A DNA stretch of 58,983 bases, from positions 1 to 58,983 of the forward strand of contig NZ_JADABY010000066.1 of NCBI RefSeq assembly GCF_015672735.1, in the 5' to 3' direction. Shown piece by piece: positions 10,901-20,676 of this stretch. The first letter of the stretch is position 1, and the number at the start of each line of letters is the position of its first letter. The notes beneath the pieces are model-generated. The model did no database searches and had not been told where the DNA came from. It saw only the letters and a list, made by a program, of their open reading frames with translations. The DNA comes from Citrobacter sp. Res13-Sevr-PEB04-36. GTDB lineage: Bacteria > Pseudomonadota > Gammaproteobacteria > Enterobacterales > Enterobacteriaceae. Both the position numbers and the translations under genes were made by a program.

Positions 10901-12256
10901 TTAACCTCTAATTACCGTGATGGACTGGTCAGTGATTTCACTGACAATGCCGTCAATACTGGCGTGAATCGGTGCACCTAATGCACCTGCGGGAACATCA
11001 GCAACACATTGACCGCGCGTAACGCGTTCACCTTTTTGTACACATGGGATGGTGCTGGCACCGATATGCTGGCGTAACAACAGCGTTGTGGTTTCAGTGG
11101 GATGATCGGTCTGGTCTAACGGCGCGTCGTGATACCAGTCACTGAGGCCCAGTTTAGTAATCAGCCGTTTCACCGGAATCAGCCGGTATTTCGCCATTTC
11201 ATCTTGAGGGTTTAGCGGCCCTTCGTAACGATGGTTGAGCGCACGTAGCTCGCGTTTGAGCATGCGGTTAATACGCATTGGCGAGATCCCCACCGGACAG
11301 GCCACGCTTTCACAGACGTTGCATTCTGAGCAGGTCAAGGCGGTGAGCAGCAATTGCGGTGTGGCGGCCTGCTGATAGTTAACGGCGCGAACCAGCAAAT
11401 GTGGTGATAGCTCATGACCAATCAAATGGCGTGGACACAGATCTGTGCACAAGCGGCACTGCTCGCAGACGGTTTTTGCAACCGAAAGCACGGTCCGTTC
11501 ATCCTGCATCCGTCGTTGGATCAGCGCATGGGATTTCGGTAGTACCAGCAGACCCCCGGTCGTTTTACTGACTGGCGTATCCAGCGAGGTAATTAGACCG
11601 CCCATCATCGGACCGCCGTTAATAAATCCGGGGTCATCGACGGTAGCACCGCCAGCCAGCGCCAGCACTTCGCGTAACGACATACCGATAGGTACGGTCA
11701 GGGTAACCGGCCGGGCAACTGCGCCATTGACGGTTAATGTACGACGCGTAACGGGGAACTGCTGTTCAACGGCTCTGGCAATGTTAAGTACGGTCTGAAC
11801 GTTATTGACCACCACGCCGACGCTAACCGGGAGCGCGGCAGGAGGCACCCGACGTCCGGTTGCCATCCAGATTGTCAGTACTTCATCGCCAGCCGGGTAG
11901 ACATCAGGCAAAATGTGTAACCTGATGTCGGCGGGTAGGAGAGGTGTTAACGCACTGATGGCTTTCTGATATTTTTCCTTAAGAGCAATAATTCCGGCGA
12001 TGGATCCTGTCGCCTTCATAGCATATTGTATGCCGCGTATCAGTCGGCCCGCCTGCACGGACATTAACTGCTGATCGACCTTCAGCATCGGCTCGCATTC
12101 TGCTGCATTGACCAGAAACGTATCGACCTGCGCTTGCAGTTTGACGTGTGCGGGAAAGCCAGCGCCACCGGCACCCACTACACCCGCAGCCCTCACGCGT
12201 TCGCGTATCGTTTGTGCATCATAAAGCGCTGTTTCCGCCGTCATGGCTGTATTCAT
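10901..12256 (-). CDS. pduS: Cobalamin reductase PduS
   Basis: Flavin and iron-sulfur protein that reduces cob(III)alamin to cob(I)alamin for PduO inside the microcompartment. The 451-residue product resembles the RnfC / Nqo1 fold: a glycine-rich segment [11 protein letters not shown] near residue 30, then two ferredoxin-type cysteine groups ([12 protein letters not shown] and [13 protein letters not shown]) in the second half, and a C-terminal lipoyl-like beta segment. The start overlaps the pduQ stop by four bases. PduT, the electron-carrying shell protein, is encoded immediately after it. Confidence 0.94.
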   Translation of the reverse strand: MNTAMTAETALYDAQTIRERVRAAGVVGAGGAGFPAHVKLQAQVDTFLVNAAECEPMLKVDQQLMSVQAGRLIRGIQYAMKATGSIAGIIALKEKYQKAISALTPLLPADIRLHILPDVYPAGDEVLTIWMATGRRVPPAALPVSVGVVVNNVQTVLNIARAVEQQFPVTRRTLTVNGAVARPVTLTVPIGMSLREVLALAGGATVDDPGFINGGPMMGGLITSLDTPVSKTTGGLLVLPKSHALIQRRMQDERTVLSVAKTVCEQCRLCTDLCPRHLIGHELSPHLLVRAVNYQQAATPQLLLTALTCSECNVCESVACPVGISPMRINRMLKRELRALNHRYEGPLNPQDEMAKYRLIPVKRLITKLGLSDWYHDAPLDQTDHPTETTTLLLRQHIGASTIPCVQKGERVTRGQCVADVPAGALGAPIHASIDGIVSEITDQSITVIRG

Positions 12257-13365
12257 AGTAATTCCTCAAGCAGTTCCTGAATGGCAGCGGCATCAGCAAC
12301 GCGTGGATTCGTTTGCAGCGTGGCATCCGCCAGCGCCGCCTGAACCATCGAGGGGATACGCTGTGACCAGGTTTGCTTTCCGTCTTTGAGCGCGTCAGTA
12401 AAAGAGGGTAACGCACACTGTTTTTTGAGTTGCTCAATATGATGAATTAGCGCATTGAGTGCCGCCGTATCGTTTGCGGTATCAGGGCATAAATGGCAGG
12501 ATTTCGCGAAGCGGGCATAGCGTTTCGCAGCCCTGGGATCGCAGGCATTAAAGTGAATCACAGAGGTCAGGAGTAGTGCGTTGGCAAGTCCGTGCGGTAG
12601 ATGAAACTGGCCTCCAAGTTGATGCGCTATGGCATGGTTAATCCCAAGACCGGCCTGACTAAACGCCATTCCCGCGAGCGTCGAAGCGTTGTGCATTTTT
12701 CCCCGGGTAGCCAGACAATCGCCTTTGCTGACGGCGACGGGCAGATACTGGAAAACGATTTGCGCAGCCTTTTCAGCCAACGCATCGGTGAAGTCGCTGG
12801 CCTTTGTGGAAACGTATGCTTCAAGTGCATGCGTCAGTACGTCCATTCCGGTATTTGCGGTGATGGCAGGCGGTACGCTGACCACCAACATTGGGTCAAG
12901 GATTGCCATATCAGGGTAGAGGGCATTATTAAATAACGGATATTTAATGCCTTTCTCCGGATCGCCGATCACGCAGGCGCTGGTCACTTCAGAACCTGTG
13001 CCGCTGGTGGTAGGGATGGCCACGCAGGTTTCGATTTCGATGCCAAACTGACGGCTGAACCAGACAATCGCTTTCGCTGCATCAAGTGCAGATCCACCCC
13101 CAAAGCCAATCACCACATCTGGTCGCAGGGACTGCATTTGTGCAATCCCTTGTACTACCGTATTGATGGTGGGGTCGGGGGTGATGTCACTGAATACGCT
13201 AATGCGATTGTCGGCAGGCAGTGCATCACGCAACGTTGCAATCAACGGTGAGCTCGCAAGAAAACCGTCGCAAATAATCCAGATATGCTTATTTGTGAAG
13301 CGCTTGAGCACGCTCAAACTGCCCTGACCGCTGTACAATCGAGTTTGCAGTGAAAAGCTATTCAT
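12253..13365 (-). CDS. pduQ: 1-Propanol dehydrogenase PduQ
   Basis: Iron-dependent alcohol dehydrogenase (group III) that reduces propionaldehyde to 1-propanol and regenerates NAD+ for PduP within the organelle. The 370 residues contain the nucleotide-binding motif GFGGGSALDAAKA and the metal-binding residues in DVLTHALEAYV and the histidine-rich GINHAIAHQLGGQFHLPHG. There is no obvious encapsulation helix; the family is thought to enter by binding PduP. It is followed by pduS with a four-base overlap and preceded by pduP with a ten-base gap. Confidence 0.94.
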   Translation of the reverse strand: MNSFSLQTRLYSGQGSLSVLKRFTNKHIWIICDGFLASSPLIATLRDALPADNRISVFSDITPDPTINTVVQGIAQMQSLRPDVVIGFGGGSALDAAKAIVWFSRQFGIEIETCVAIPTTSGTGSEVTSACVIGDPEKGIKYPLFNNALYPDMAILDPMLVVSVPPAITANTGMDVLTHALEAYVSTKASDFTDALAEKAAQIVFQYLPVAVSKGDCLATRGKMHNASTLAGMAFSQAGLGINHAIAHQLGGQFHLPHGLANALLLTSVIHFNACDPRAAKRYARFAKSCHLCPDTANDTAALNALIHHIEQLKKQCALPSFTDALKDGKQTWSQRIPSMVQAALADATLQTNPRVADAAAIQELLEELL

Positions 13366-13375
13366 TACGGCCTCA

Positions 13376-14761
13376 TTAGCGGATAGAAAAACCGTTGGTC
13401 AGCACGCAACGACGAGAACGTGCAAACGTTCGCGCAGACGTTGTCCCTTCACCGGTTGGGGTGGCGATAGTAAAGGTAGTGAAGCCTTCACCGCCGACGC
13501 CAATACCGGCGTAAGAGGGGCCATTTTTCACAAAAATCGACGTTTGCAGCGTGCGAGCAGCAAGATTCAAACGTGACACATTTTGCGAGTGCATAATGGC
13601 GGTATGGTGCAATCCCTCTTCAACCTTCAGCGCCAACGTTAGCGCACTGTCAAAATCGTTTACTGTCACGACAGGTAGCATGGGCATCAACTGTTCGCTG
13701 GTGACCCAAGCATCATCAGCCTTGACGATGCCCATCAACAAGCGGGGTTCTTTTGCCGGAACTGATATACCCGCAGCTTCCAGTAACGTTGCCGGGCTTT
13801 TTCCTACAAATTTCTTATTTGCCATTCCCTCTGGCAGACAGGTGGCGCGTAGTTTGTCTACTTCTTCGCTGTTTAGCAGTAACGCTCCAAAAGACTGCAT
13901 TTGTTGAATCAGTCGTTCGGCAACTGCCTCGACAACAATCAGGCTTTTCTCGGCAATACAGGGCAGATTGTAATCAAACGAGGCGCCGTTGATGATGTCT
14001 TCTGCAGCCTTCACCAGATCGGCGGTTTCATCAACGATGCAGGGTGGGTTTCCGGCACCAGCGCCAATGACTTTTTTCCCGCTTTTCATACCCATAGCCA
14101 CAATTCCCGGGCCACCGGTAATCGCCAGAACTGCGATTTTAGGGTGTGCCATCATCTGCTGGGTAGCTTCAAAAGTGGGTTCTGTGACTGTGACAACAAG
14201 ATTTCGGATCCCGCAGCAACGGAAGGCAATATCTTCAATCATGGCAATCAGTTTGAGTGAAACAGCTTTAGCACCCGGGTGTGGGCTGAAGTAAACGCTA
14301 TTCCCCGCAGCCAACATACTGATAGTGTTGTTAATAATAGTTTCCGTTGGGTTGGTACTAGGGGCAACGGAGCCAATTACGCCAAAGGGGGAGTATTCAA
14401 ATAGCACCATGCCACCATCACCGGTGAGAGCGGTTGTGGTCAGATCTTCGATACCGGGGGTATTATCCAGTGCGGCTTTATTTTTGAGGAGTTTATCCTC
14501 TTTGTTGCCCATTCCTGTTTCGCTGGCGCTTTCTGCCGCCAGCGAGGCTAGATGAGGTGTCAGTTCTTCCCGCAGAGCGCTAATAATGGCGCTACGGGTT
14601 TTCAGTGGGCATTGCTGATAACGTAAAAAGGCCTGATGCGCGGCATCTATTGCTTCACCGACGGACGGAAAAATACCGCCACTCTTTATCTCTGCTTTTG
14701 CCGGTACGAGCTGTTCAGTCAAAATGGTGCGGATAAGGGTTTCAAGTTCTGATGTATTCAT
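13376..14761 (-). CDS. pduP: CoA-acylating propionaldehyde dehydrogenase PduP
   Basis: Oxidises propionaldehyde to propionyl-CoA with NAD+ inside the microcompartment. The 461-residue protein has the aldehyde dehydrogenase fold with catalytic Cys268 (NLPCIAEK) and the nucleotide segment AITGGPGIVAMGMKSGKK. Residues 1-18 form the amphipathic helix (MNTSELETLIRTILTEQL) that is the classic encapsulation peptide binding PduA/PduJ, followed by a short linker. It is three residues shorter than the Salmonella protein. The start overlaps pduO by four bases. Confidence 0.95.
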   Translation of the reverse strand: MNTSELETLIRTILTEQLVPAKAEIKSGGIFPSVGEAIDAAHQAFLRYQQCPLKTRSAIISALREELTPHLASLAAESASETGMGNKEDKLLKNKAALDNTPGIEDLTTTALTGDGGMVLFEYSPFGVIGSVAPSTNPTETIINNTISMLAAGNSVYFSPHPGAKAVSLKLIAMIEDIAFRCCGIRNLVVTVTEPTFEATQQMMAHPKIAVLAITGGPGIVAMGMKSGKKVIGAGAGNPPCIVDETADLVKAAEDIINGASFDYNLPCIAEKSLIVVEAVAERLIQQMQSFGALLLNSEEVDKLRATCLPEGMANKKFVGKSPATLLEAAGISVPAKEPRLLMGIVKADDAWVTSEQLMPMLPVVTVNDFDSALTLALKVEEGLHHTAIMHSQNVSRLNLAARTLQTSIFVKNGPSYAGIGVGGEGFTTFTIATPTGEGTTSARTFARSRRCVLTNGFSIR

Positions 14762-15765
14762 TGATGTGTTCTCACGTTAATCGCCGCAATGGCGGTTTCT
14801 GCAATATCCATATCCTGCTCAACGCTTCCTCCGCTGATGCCAAGACCCCCAAGGAGTAAACCCTCTCGCCATAGTGCGTACCCGCCGCCAAACGTGACGA
14901 CTTTTCCCTGCATATGACTTTCCAGACCGTAAAGGGCGGCGCCCGGTTGCACCGCTGAGTTCAGTTCATGCGTGGCGGTTTTCATCGCCACGGCGGTCCA
15001 CGCTTTTTTCGGCGCAAGCTCACTACTGACGAGCAGGGCATCGGGCATGCGCCAGGTCACCGTTTGTGTACCGTTTGCATCCACAATGCTGATGACGACA
15101 GGGACTTTGAGCGCTTCCGCTCGCGCCACCGCCGTACGAGTAAGTTGATGAAGTTCCTGAAAAGACAATGATATAGAAGAAACCTGAATGGCTGATGCTT
15201 GAGTAGCCTCCACGTAACGCTCAGCTACCTTCTGGATGATAGTGTTTTGGTGGGCGTCAAAGTCTTCAGCTCGCGCAAGCGCATATAAACAGTCGGACAG
15301 GCGATTGATATAACGCATCAGTACATGTCTGATGGAGACATCTGCTGAGAGTTCGACAAGCCGTCTTTCAGCGCGACGGGCAAGCGTGCGGGCAAAGTGC
15401 AGGCGGCTGGCAGTCTCACAGCGTCCGGGCAATATAAAGCTGCGAAGGGGAGGAATGCGCCCCATCGCGGTATCGATGGTGGCTTCGAGCGCCGCAATGT
15501 CTTCCGAGCTGATGTAGCGCTGAGCAGGCGTTGGTTGCTCACTTTCACTGGCAAGTTCAGCACTGAACCAAAACAGCTGTAACTGAATCTCTTCAAGTAA
15601 AGTGCGGTGTTGTGGGTTTTTTGTCGCGCAGACGCACAGACTCAGCGCCGCATTGAGCTCATCCAGCGTGCCGTAAGCCTCAACGCGTGGGTGCGTTTTA
15701 CTGACGCGCTGTCCGGTAAAGAGTGCTGTTGTACCGGCATCGCCCGTTCGGGTATAAATCGCCAT
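14758..15765 (-). CDS. pduO: ATP:cob(I)alamin adenosyltransferase PduO
   Basis: Two-domain protein of 335 residues. Residues 1-185 are the PduO-type adenosyltransferase that makes adenosylcobalamin, with the ATP motif TRTGDAGTTALFTGQRVSK at the start, GTLDELNA, and the cobalamin-side segment RCETASRLHFARTLARRAERR. Residues 195-335 are a GlcG/HbpS-like (DUF336) domain that binds haem in related proteins and whose role here is unclear. The product regenerates coenzyme for PduCDE together with PduS and PduG/H. Confidence 0.95.
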   Translation of the reverse strand: MAIYTRTGDAGTTALFTGQRVSKTHPRVEAYGTLDELNAALSLCVCATKNPQHRTLLEEIQLQLFWFSAELASESEQPTPAQRYISSEDIAALEATIDTAMGRIPPLRSFILPGRCETASRLHFARTLARRAERRLVELSADVSIRHVLMRYINRLSDCLYALARAEDFDAHQNTIIQKVAERYVEATQASAIQVSSISLSFQELHQLTRTAVARAEALKVPVVISIVDANGTQTVTWRMPDALLVSSELAPKKAWTAVAMKTATHELNSAVQPGAALYGLESHMQGKVVTFGGGYALWREGLLLGGLGISGGSVEQDMDIAETAIAAINVRTHQ

Positions 15766-15773
15766 AGTTCCTC

Positions 15774-16049
15774 CTAGCGAGAAATCGTGTCGACAATGCC
15801 GACAATGGCCAGATCGATAGCCTCATTGGGGCCGCTAAAAACGTGTCTGGCGCTGGAGCCGCTGCTGAGTAAAACCAGCTCGCCAGTACCCGCACCTACT
15901 GAGTCAACCGCCACCTCGTCACCCGTGGTTGGCTGTTCAGGAAGTTCACCATCGGCGCTTATTCGACGGACCAGCAACAGTTTTTTCCCAACCAGTGACG
16001 GTGATTTTTGCGTGGATACCACGACGCCTGTAACGCGTGCCAGATGCAT
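15774..16049 (-). CDS. pduN: Microcompartment vertex protein PduN
   Basis: Pentamer-forming vertex protein of the EutN/CcmL (BMV) family, needed to close the shell at its corners. The 91 residues show the typical N-terminus [27 protein letters not shown] and the later [17 protein letters not shown] segment lining the pore. It is encoded between pduO and pduM with gaps of only a few bases. Confidence 0.94.
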   Translation of the reverse strand: MHLARVTGVVVSTQKSPSLVGKKLLLVRRISADGELPEQPTTGDEVAVDSVGAGTGELVLLSSGSSARHVFSGPNEAIDLAIVGIVDTISR

Positions 16050-16052
16050 GGT

Positions 16053-16544
16053 TCACTCCTGCTTAATTAATTGGACATTTCGCATACTGACGGCTTCCTT
16101 TGCCAGCGCGGTCACGACACATCGACGGCGCAGCACCAGAAATCCCCCCTGTAATCGGGCTACATCGGCATAACTTAAAAGCGTTTCGGGATGCAGAATG
16201 ACGATTTGCCCCCGTTCATCACTGAATTCCAGCGGCAGTCGCGCGAGTTTTCGTAAGGGAATTGCTGGCAGCAATTGATGTTGCAGCGATATCTTCACGC
16301 GAACGCCGCAGGCCAGGGCTTCGTGGAGCGTGATCGCTGATACATCGGATGAATCGTGATGCGCAATCTGCTCCAGCAGCGGCAGATTAGCCTGCAGGAT
16401 GCAGAGAGAGGAGTACTGACAAACTAGTACCCGGGGATCGGCTTCCCGTAACTGCGCGACGCTCAGGGAGAGCGAGCTTTCCGCGCGTTTTTTTAATCGG
16501 GAGACGACCTCCTCGATGATGCGTTGCAGCAGTTCAGTGCTCAT
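16053..16544 (-). CDS. pduM: Microcompartment core protein PduM
   Basis: Structural protein of 163 residues required for correct microcompartment assembly; mutants in Salmonella form defective bodies. It has no BMC or BMV domain. Residues 1-18 (MSTELLQRIIEEVVSRLK) form an amphipathic helix like the encapsulation peptides of PduD and PduP, which fits a position in the enzyme core. The remainder is an alpha/beta domain without recognised catalytic motifs. The start overlaps pduL by four bases. Confidence 0.92.
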   Translation of the reverse strand: MSTELLQRIIEEVVSRLKKRAESSLSLSVAQLREADPRVLVCQYSSLCILQANLPLLEQIAHHDSSDVSAITLHEALACGVRVKISLQHQLLPAIPLRKLARLPLEFSDERGQIVILHPETLLSYADVARLQGGFLVLRRRCVVTALAKEAVSMRNVQLIKQE

Positions 16545-17173
16545 CGTGAGTTCACCAGCGTGGCGAATGCTTGTGGGTTATCCGCCCCAGCAGCATTGGC
16601 TTCGTCAGTATCAATATGCATTTCAAGACGCATATCCGGCGAGACGCGAACGGCAACGTTATCGAAGATTAGCCGGCGTTCATCACCATTGATAGCGACG
16701 GAAACTTTATCGCCATGCGATACGCGTAGGATCAACGCATCAAGCGGTGACATATGAATATGCCGCTGGGCGACAATCACCCCGGATGTAATGTCCAGTT
16801 CAGCAAAAGGACTTACAAGGCGAATGCCAGGCGTTCCCTGAATATTGCCTGACATACGCAACGGCGCAGCGATACCCAGCGTGCGGGCGTCGGTGCGGGA
16901 GATTTCTACCTGGCTTGTGCTACGCAGCGGTCCCAGCAAACGCACATTTTTTAGCTGGCCTTTTGGTCCCACCAGCGTAACGGTCTGGTCTGCCGCATAT
17001 TGTCCGGGCTGCAGCAGACCTTTTTTCTCGCTGATGGGCTGATTTGGAAACAAACGGGCGTAATCTTCAGCACAAAGATGGATATGGCGATTAGAGATCC
17101 CTAGTGGAATAGGGCGCTCACGCATTTCATCCAGTACTTTACTGACCGTTGTCTCCAGTTGCTGTTTATCCAT
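16541..17173 (-). CDS. pduL: Phosphate propanoyltransferase PduL
   Basis: Converts propionyl-CoA and phosphate to propionyl phosphate and free CoA, recycling CoA inside the organelle. It belongs to the PduL family, unrelated to Pta, with two zinc ions held by histidines in SNRHIHLC (near residue 29), QRHIHMSP and LEMHIDTDEANAAG. The 210-residue protein starts with an encapsulation-type helix (MDKQQLETTVSKVLDEM). Its ATG overlaps the pduK stop by one base (TAATG). Confidence 0.95.
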   Translation of the reverse strand: MDKQQLETTVSKVLDEMRERPIPLGISNRHIHLCAEDYARLFPNQPISEKKGLLQPGQYAADQTVTLVGPKGQLKNVRLLGPLRSTSQVEISRTDARTLGIAAPLRMSGNIQGTPGIRLVSPFAELDITSGVIVAQRHIHMSPLDALILRVSHGDKVSVAINGDERRLIFDNVAVRVSPDMRLEMHIDTDEANAAGADNPQAFATLVNSR

Positions 17174-17637
17174 TACGCTTCACCTCGTTTGCCAGAATGC
17201 AGGCAGAGTGAGCGAGGCTCTCCCTTCTGGCGTGTACAGGCGGGATCGAGACATAAATTGCAGCTAATCAGCTCTGCATCTTGTGGTGCTTCGGGTAGTT
17301 CACTTTCCACAACTACCTGGACTTCCACCTCGACAGGTGCTGGTTCAGGGATGGGCTCAGGCATCGAAACAACGCTGTGCGAAAGGATGCCTTCCCCGGG
17401 TCTGGAAATGACCTTGTGTGCAACCAGACCTTGCCGCTGGTCTGCAAAGCTGGCCCCGGTGGAAATGGCCGCCTGAACGGAGGCCACATCACCGATGATT
17501 TTGATCACCGTCCAGCCTGAACCATTGGTTTTTTCGAGGCCCACCAGCGTGATGGAAGCGGCTTTCGCCATGACATCCGCGCAACTGATGGCTAATGCCA
17601 GACCACTAACTTCAAGTAATCCCAGTGATTGCTTCAC
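17173..17637 (-). CDS. pduK: Microcompartment shell protein PduK with cysteine-rich tail
   Basis: Minor shell protein. Residues 1-88 are a BMC domain, followed by an acidic, proline-rich linker of about 35 residues and a tail with four or five cysteines (CNLCLDPACTRQKGEPRSLC), a candidate iron-sulfur or zinc site. It has 154 residues, against about 160 in Salmonella; the difference is in the linker. The orientation of the tail in the shell is not known. It follows pduJ by 23 bases. Confidence 0.94.
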   Translation of the reverse strand: MKQSLGLLEVSGLALAISCADVMAKAASITLVGLEKTNGSGWTVIKIIGDVASVQAAISTGASFADQRQGLVAHKVISRPGEGILSHSVVSMPEPIPEPAPVEVEVQVVVESELPEAPQDAELISCNLCLDPACTRQKGEPRSLCLHSGKRGEA

Positions 17638-17660
17638 GCTGTGCTCCTTGTTGCGACGGT

Positions 17661-17936
17661 TTAAGCGGATTTAGGTAAAATAGCTTCGACGTCGCTGTGC
17701 GGACGCGGGATAACGTGGCAAGATTTCACCTCGCCAACGGCGCTGGCAGCAGCGCTCCCCGCATCGACAGCAGCTTTAACTGCGCCGACATCACCACGAA
17801 CCATGACGGTGATAAGGCCCGAGCCAATTTTTTCGTAGCCAACCAACTGCACGTTAGCGGATTTCACCATGGCATCAGCGGCTTCAATAGCGCCGACAAG
17901 CCCTTTTGTTTCAACCAGTCCCAGTGCGTTATTCAT
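17661..17936 (-). CDS. pduJ: Major microcompartment shell protein PduJ
   Basis: Canonical BMC-domain hexamer and one of the most abundant shell facets. The 91 residues are strongly similar to PduA encoded at the other end of the operon start (shared motifs [43 protein letters not shown]), so the two arose by duplication. PduJ is important for closing the shell and its pore passes propanediol. It lies between pduH and pduK. Confidence 0.96.
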   Translation of the reverse strand: MNNALGLVETKGLVGAIEAADAMVKSANVQLVGYEKIGSGLITVMVRGDVGAVKAAVDAGSAAASAVGEVKSCHVIPRPHSDVEAILPKSA

Positions 17937-17955
17937 ACTGCTTTTCTCCTGTGGA

Positions 17956-18306
17956 TTATGAGTGGCCTTCCCGGAAGGGGATGCCTTTAACCAGCCGCGC
18001 AGCGTTATTGCCTATGCTCCGACGAACGTGGCTATCTTGTTGATACATCAGCGTAAAAAGTGGCGCTGAGGTTGGTAAGTTCTTGTAGTGCACAACCAGT
18101 TGCTCCTGGTTGCATCCGATTCCGACGAGCAGCGGTGACTGACATGCCGCCAGCCATGCGCTGTGGATGATGTCGGTCGAATGATTTTCCTGAACGACAA
18201 AGGGGATCCCTTCTTCTTCAATACCCAGCAGAACGTCATTCCAGAGCGACGTGCAGTCTCCCTGAGTGAAGATCACGATAGCCGGCGCGCTGAGGTTACT
18301 TTCCAT
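17956..18306 (-). CDS. pduH: Diol dehydratase reactivase small subunit PduH
   Basis: Small subunit of the factor that releases inactive cobalamin from PduCDE. I chose the start at 18306 ([13 protein letters not shown]), giving 116 residues as in Salmonella. The frame continues upstream to 18420 over the end of pduG, but that part is antisense-like filler and does not match the family. The chosen ATG overlaps the pduG stop by 11 bases, which fits coupling of the two subunits. The fold resembles the PduD beta subunit. Confidence 0.93.
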   Translation of the reverse strand: MESNLSAPAIVIFTQGDCTSLWNDVLLGIEEEGIPFVVQENHSTDIIHSAWLAACQSPLLVGIGCNQEQLVVHYKNLPTSAPLFTLMYQQDSHVRRSIGNNAARLVKGIPFREGHS

Positions 18307-20128
18307 GAGCAAATGCCTTGTACCAGGAGAGGATGAGTCCAGTTGCGACAGCATTTCGTGGGCCTTCGGTACCGCGAATATTGCCGCGACCTGCAACCAG
18401 CCGGTAGTGCGCAAGGGCATCGGTCACCAGCTGTGGCACTTCGAAGTCCAGTGAAGATCCGCCGACCAGAACTACAAACGGGATGTCGCGAATATTTCCG
18501 GTGGGGCTAACCTGACGAAGTGCTCTCAGCGCATTGGTAACAAAAACGCGCTCCTTGGCGCTGCGACGAATGGCGCGAACTTTCTCCAGCGCCAGGTCCC
18601 CAGGTAATGGCACCAGTTCATCGGGTTTCACCACACAGACCCGGGCGAATACCGTCGGTGGCAGGGGAGAAGGAAAGAACTGAACGCTGCCATCTTCGTG
18701 GCGAAGGTGGAACAAGCTTTCTACTTTCGCCAACGGGTATTTTTTGATCTCCTCGGCGAGGTAGCGGTCTTCCAGCCCCAGTTCACGGGCAATAATCATC
18801 GTGACCATATCGCCCGCACCCGCCAGGTGTGTGGCAATAATTTCGCCTTTTGGATTAATGATAGAGGCGTCAGTGGAGCCTGCGCCGAGATCCAAAATAG
18901 CCAGCGGACGTGTCGTGCCCGGCGTGGTGAGGGCACCCAGGATGGCCGCTTCGGCTTCAGCGCCGCCAACCTGCACATCGATGTTGAGCTTTTGCGTGAT
19001 CTCATGGGCAATCATTGCCATTTGCAGGCGATCTGATTTCACCATTGAGGCAATGCCTACCGCCTGTTCCAGCGAGAACTCTCCGGCAAGTCCCCCCGTT
19101 ACGCTGACGGGAACGGAAGTATCAACCGCCAACAAATCCTGAATGAAGATTTCATGGCTGGGCTTGTTGGTTAATTCTGCCATGGTCTGGCGAACGTGCT
19201 CCAACATACCGCCAATATTGGTTCCCGCTTCTCCAGTGACGTTATCAAGCCTTGGGCATTCGCCTACCGCCTTCATAATGGCTTCCGCGCCTGCGGCTAC
19301 GTCGACGCGAACAGTACGGCCTTGCGACTGGAGTTCGAGGTTTCCGGCAGGAATCGCTCGCGCCTTCACATCACCCGACGGCGTTTTCACGACGACAGCA
19401 GAGCGGTTGCCTATCAGCGCACGCGCCATCGGGACAATATTTTTGGTCTCGTCCGCATTCAGGTTAAATACGGTCGCAATACCGTAAGGGTTCGAGAGCG
19501 TTTCAATCACCTTTCCGGGTATGGCGACCTCAATAGCAGCCAGCATCCCTAATGGGATCCGGTCGATATAAAGTACTTCGTCGACGATGGGCAGCGGCGT
19601 AGTAAGACGATTGCTGACCAATACGCCATCATCCTGCTGCAAAATGACGCCCGTTAGCTGATATCCGGCTCGAACAGAAGCGTTAATCATTGTGGCGACA
19701 TCGGCAAAATCGAATGCCGATGACACGACAAGGATGTAAGGGATATCCGCCGGACGGGTTAACAATTCTTCCGGCGTAATTGTGACGCCAACACCTAACC
19801 CGACCCCACCTGGCGTTTTAGGGTTGTGGCCGATCATGGTCGATTCGGTGATGATGGTTTCGGTGATTGTCTCCATCGCCACATCACCAATGACCGGCGT
19901 GGCTTCGTTAATTCGTATGAGCGAAATATCGCTGACATTGATGCCTGCATTTTTTGCAGCAAGCGTAAGCGCCTCCTGAATACCAAACACATTACGTAAT
20001 GTGCCCTTAATTCCAGTCGTTTCTGCCAGTGCGCTGGTTGTAATGCTCAGCGTGCCAGCGTCATCCAGGGTCGCGAGGGCGACTTCTGTTGATGAGTTGC
20101 CTATGTCAATGCCAGCTATATATCGCAT
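18296..20128 (-). CDS. pduG: Diol dehydratase reactivase large subunit PduG
   Basis: ATPase subunit of the reactivating factor that exchanges damaged cobalamin in the diol dehydratase. It has an actin/Hsp70-like ATP site: MRYIAGIDIGNSSTEVALA at the N-terminus and LDLGAGSTDAS and VVLVGGSS further on. Two adjacent ATGs exist (20131 and 20128); I used the second, which gives 610 residues, the family length, and a better distance from aggga. Neighbours are pduE (the dehydratase small subunit) and pduH. Confidence 0.95.
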   Translation of the reverse strand: MRYIAGIDIGNSSTEVALATLDDAGTLSITTSALAETTGIKGTLRNVFGIQEALTLAAKNAGINVSDISLIRINEATPVIGDVAMETITETIITESTMIGHNPKTPGGVGLGVGVTITPEELLTRPADIPYILVVSSAFDFADVATMINASVRAGYQLTGVILQQDDGVLVSNRLTTPLPIVDEVLYIDRIPLGMLAAIEVAIPGKVIETLSNPYGIATVFNLNADETKNIVPMARALIGNRSAVVVKTPSGDVKARAIPAGNLELQSQGRTVRVDVAAGAEAIMKAVGECPRLDNVTGEAGTNIGGMLEHVRQTMAELTNKPSHEIFIQDLLAVDTSVPVSVTGGLAGEFSLEQAVGIASMVKSDRLQMAMIAHEITQKLNIDVQVGGAEAEAAILGALTTPGTTRPLAILDLGAGSTDASIINPKGEIIATHLAGAGDMVTMIIARELGLEDRYLAEEIKKYPLAKVESLFHLRHEDGSVQFFPSPLPPTVFARVCVVKPDELVPLPGDLALEKVRAIRRSAKERVFVTNALRALRQVSPTGNIRDIPFVVLVGGSSLDFEVPQLVTDALAHYRLVAGRGNIRGTEGPRNAVATGLILSWYKAFAHGK

Positions 20129-20143
20129 CATTCTTCCCTAAAA

Positions 20144-20662
20144 TTAATCGTCACCTTTGAGTTTCTTACGCTCGACGTACAGCACTGCCGCTTCACGCAC
20201 GAAAGCTGCGCAAATTTTTGCCTGATAACGATTTTCGAGATCGTCGGCGATGGCCATCAGCTCTTCTTTGGTTGAGCGATACGGACGTAACGCGTTGTAG
20301 ATCTCAAGGATGCGATCGTCAGGTACCGCGGTCAGTTCTGCGGCACGCTCAAAGTTCATCGCCAGCCTGTCACGTCCTGCATCTTTGGCGATTTCAGCCT
20401 GGAGGCGCAGCGTTTCAGGGGTGATGCGCATATCCTGTGCGGTCACTTTGTTGCTCAATACATTTTCGAGCGTGAAGTCATCCAGCGTTTTGTTCGTGGC
20501 GGTTTTAACCCACTCAGGATGTTTATTTGCGAGCGGGTAATCCGTCACTTTCGCGGTATGCGCTGATGAACCAGTCGCGGCAGGAGTGACGGTCTCTCCC
20601 TGCAGGCTGTTCATACGGCTGAGCACATCCCGAACCATCGATTCAATTGCGTCGGTATTCAT
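20144..20662 (-). CDS. pduE: Propanediol dehydratase small subunit PduE
   Basis: Gamma subunit of the adenosylcobalamin-dependent propanediol dehydratase. The start at 20662 is chosen because MNTDAIESMVRDVLSRM matches the Salmonella N-terminus and has aaggat upstream; the open frame begins six codons earlier. The product has 172 residues. The N-terminal 17 residues form an amphipathic helix like the PduD targeting helix, then a variable alanine/threonine linker, then the conserved core starting at YPLANKHPEWVKTATNK. Confidence 0.95.
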   Translation of the reverse strand: MNTDAIESMVRDVLSRMNSLQGETVTPAATGSSAHTAKVTDYPLANKHPEWVKTATNKTLDDFTLENVLSNKVTAQDMRITPETLRLQAEIAKDAGRDRLAMNFERAAELTAVPDDRILEIYNALRPYRSTKEELMAIADDLENRYQAKICAAFVREAAVLYVERKKLKGDD

Positions 20663-20676
20663 GGAGTTATCCTTTA

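Noticed and set aside
17956-18420. Longer version of pduH starting at 18420
   Set aside because: The extra part lies within pduG and does not resemble the family; the ATG at 18306 gives the known length.
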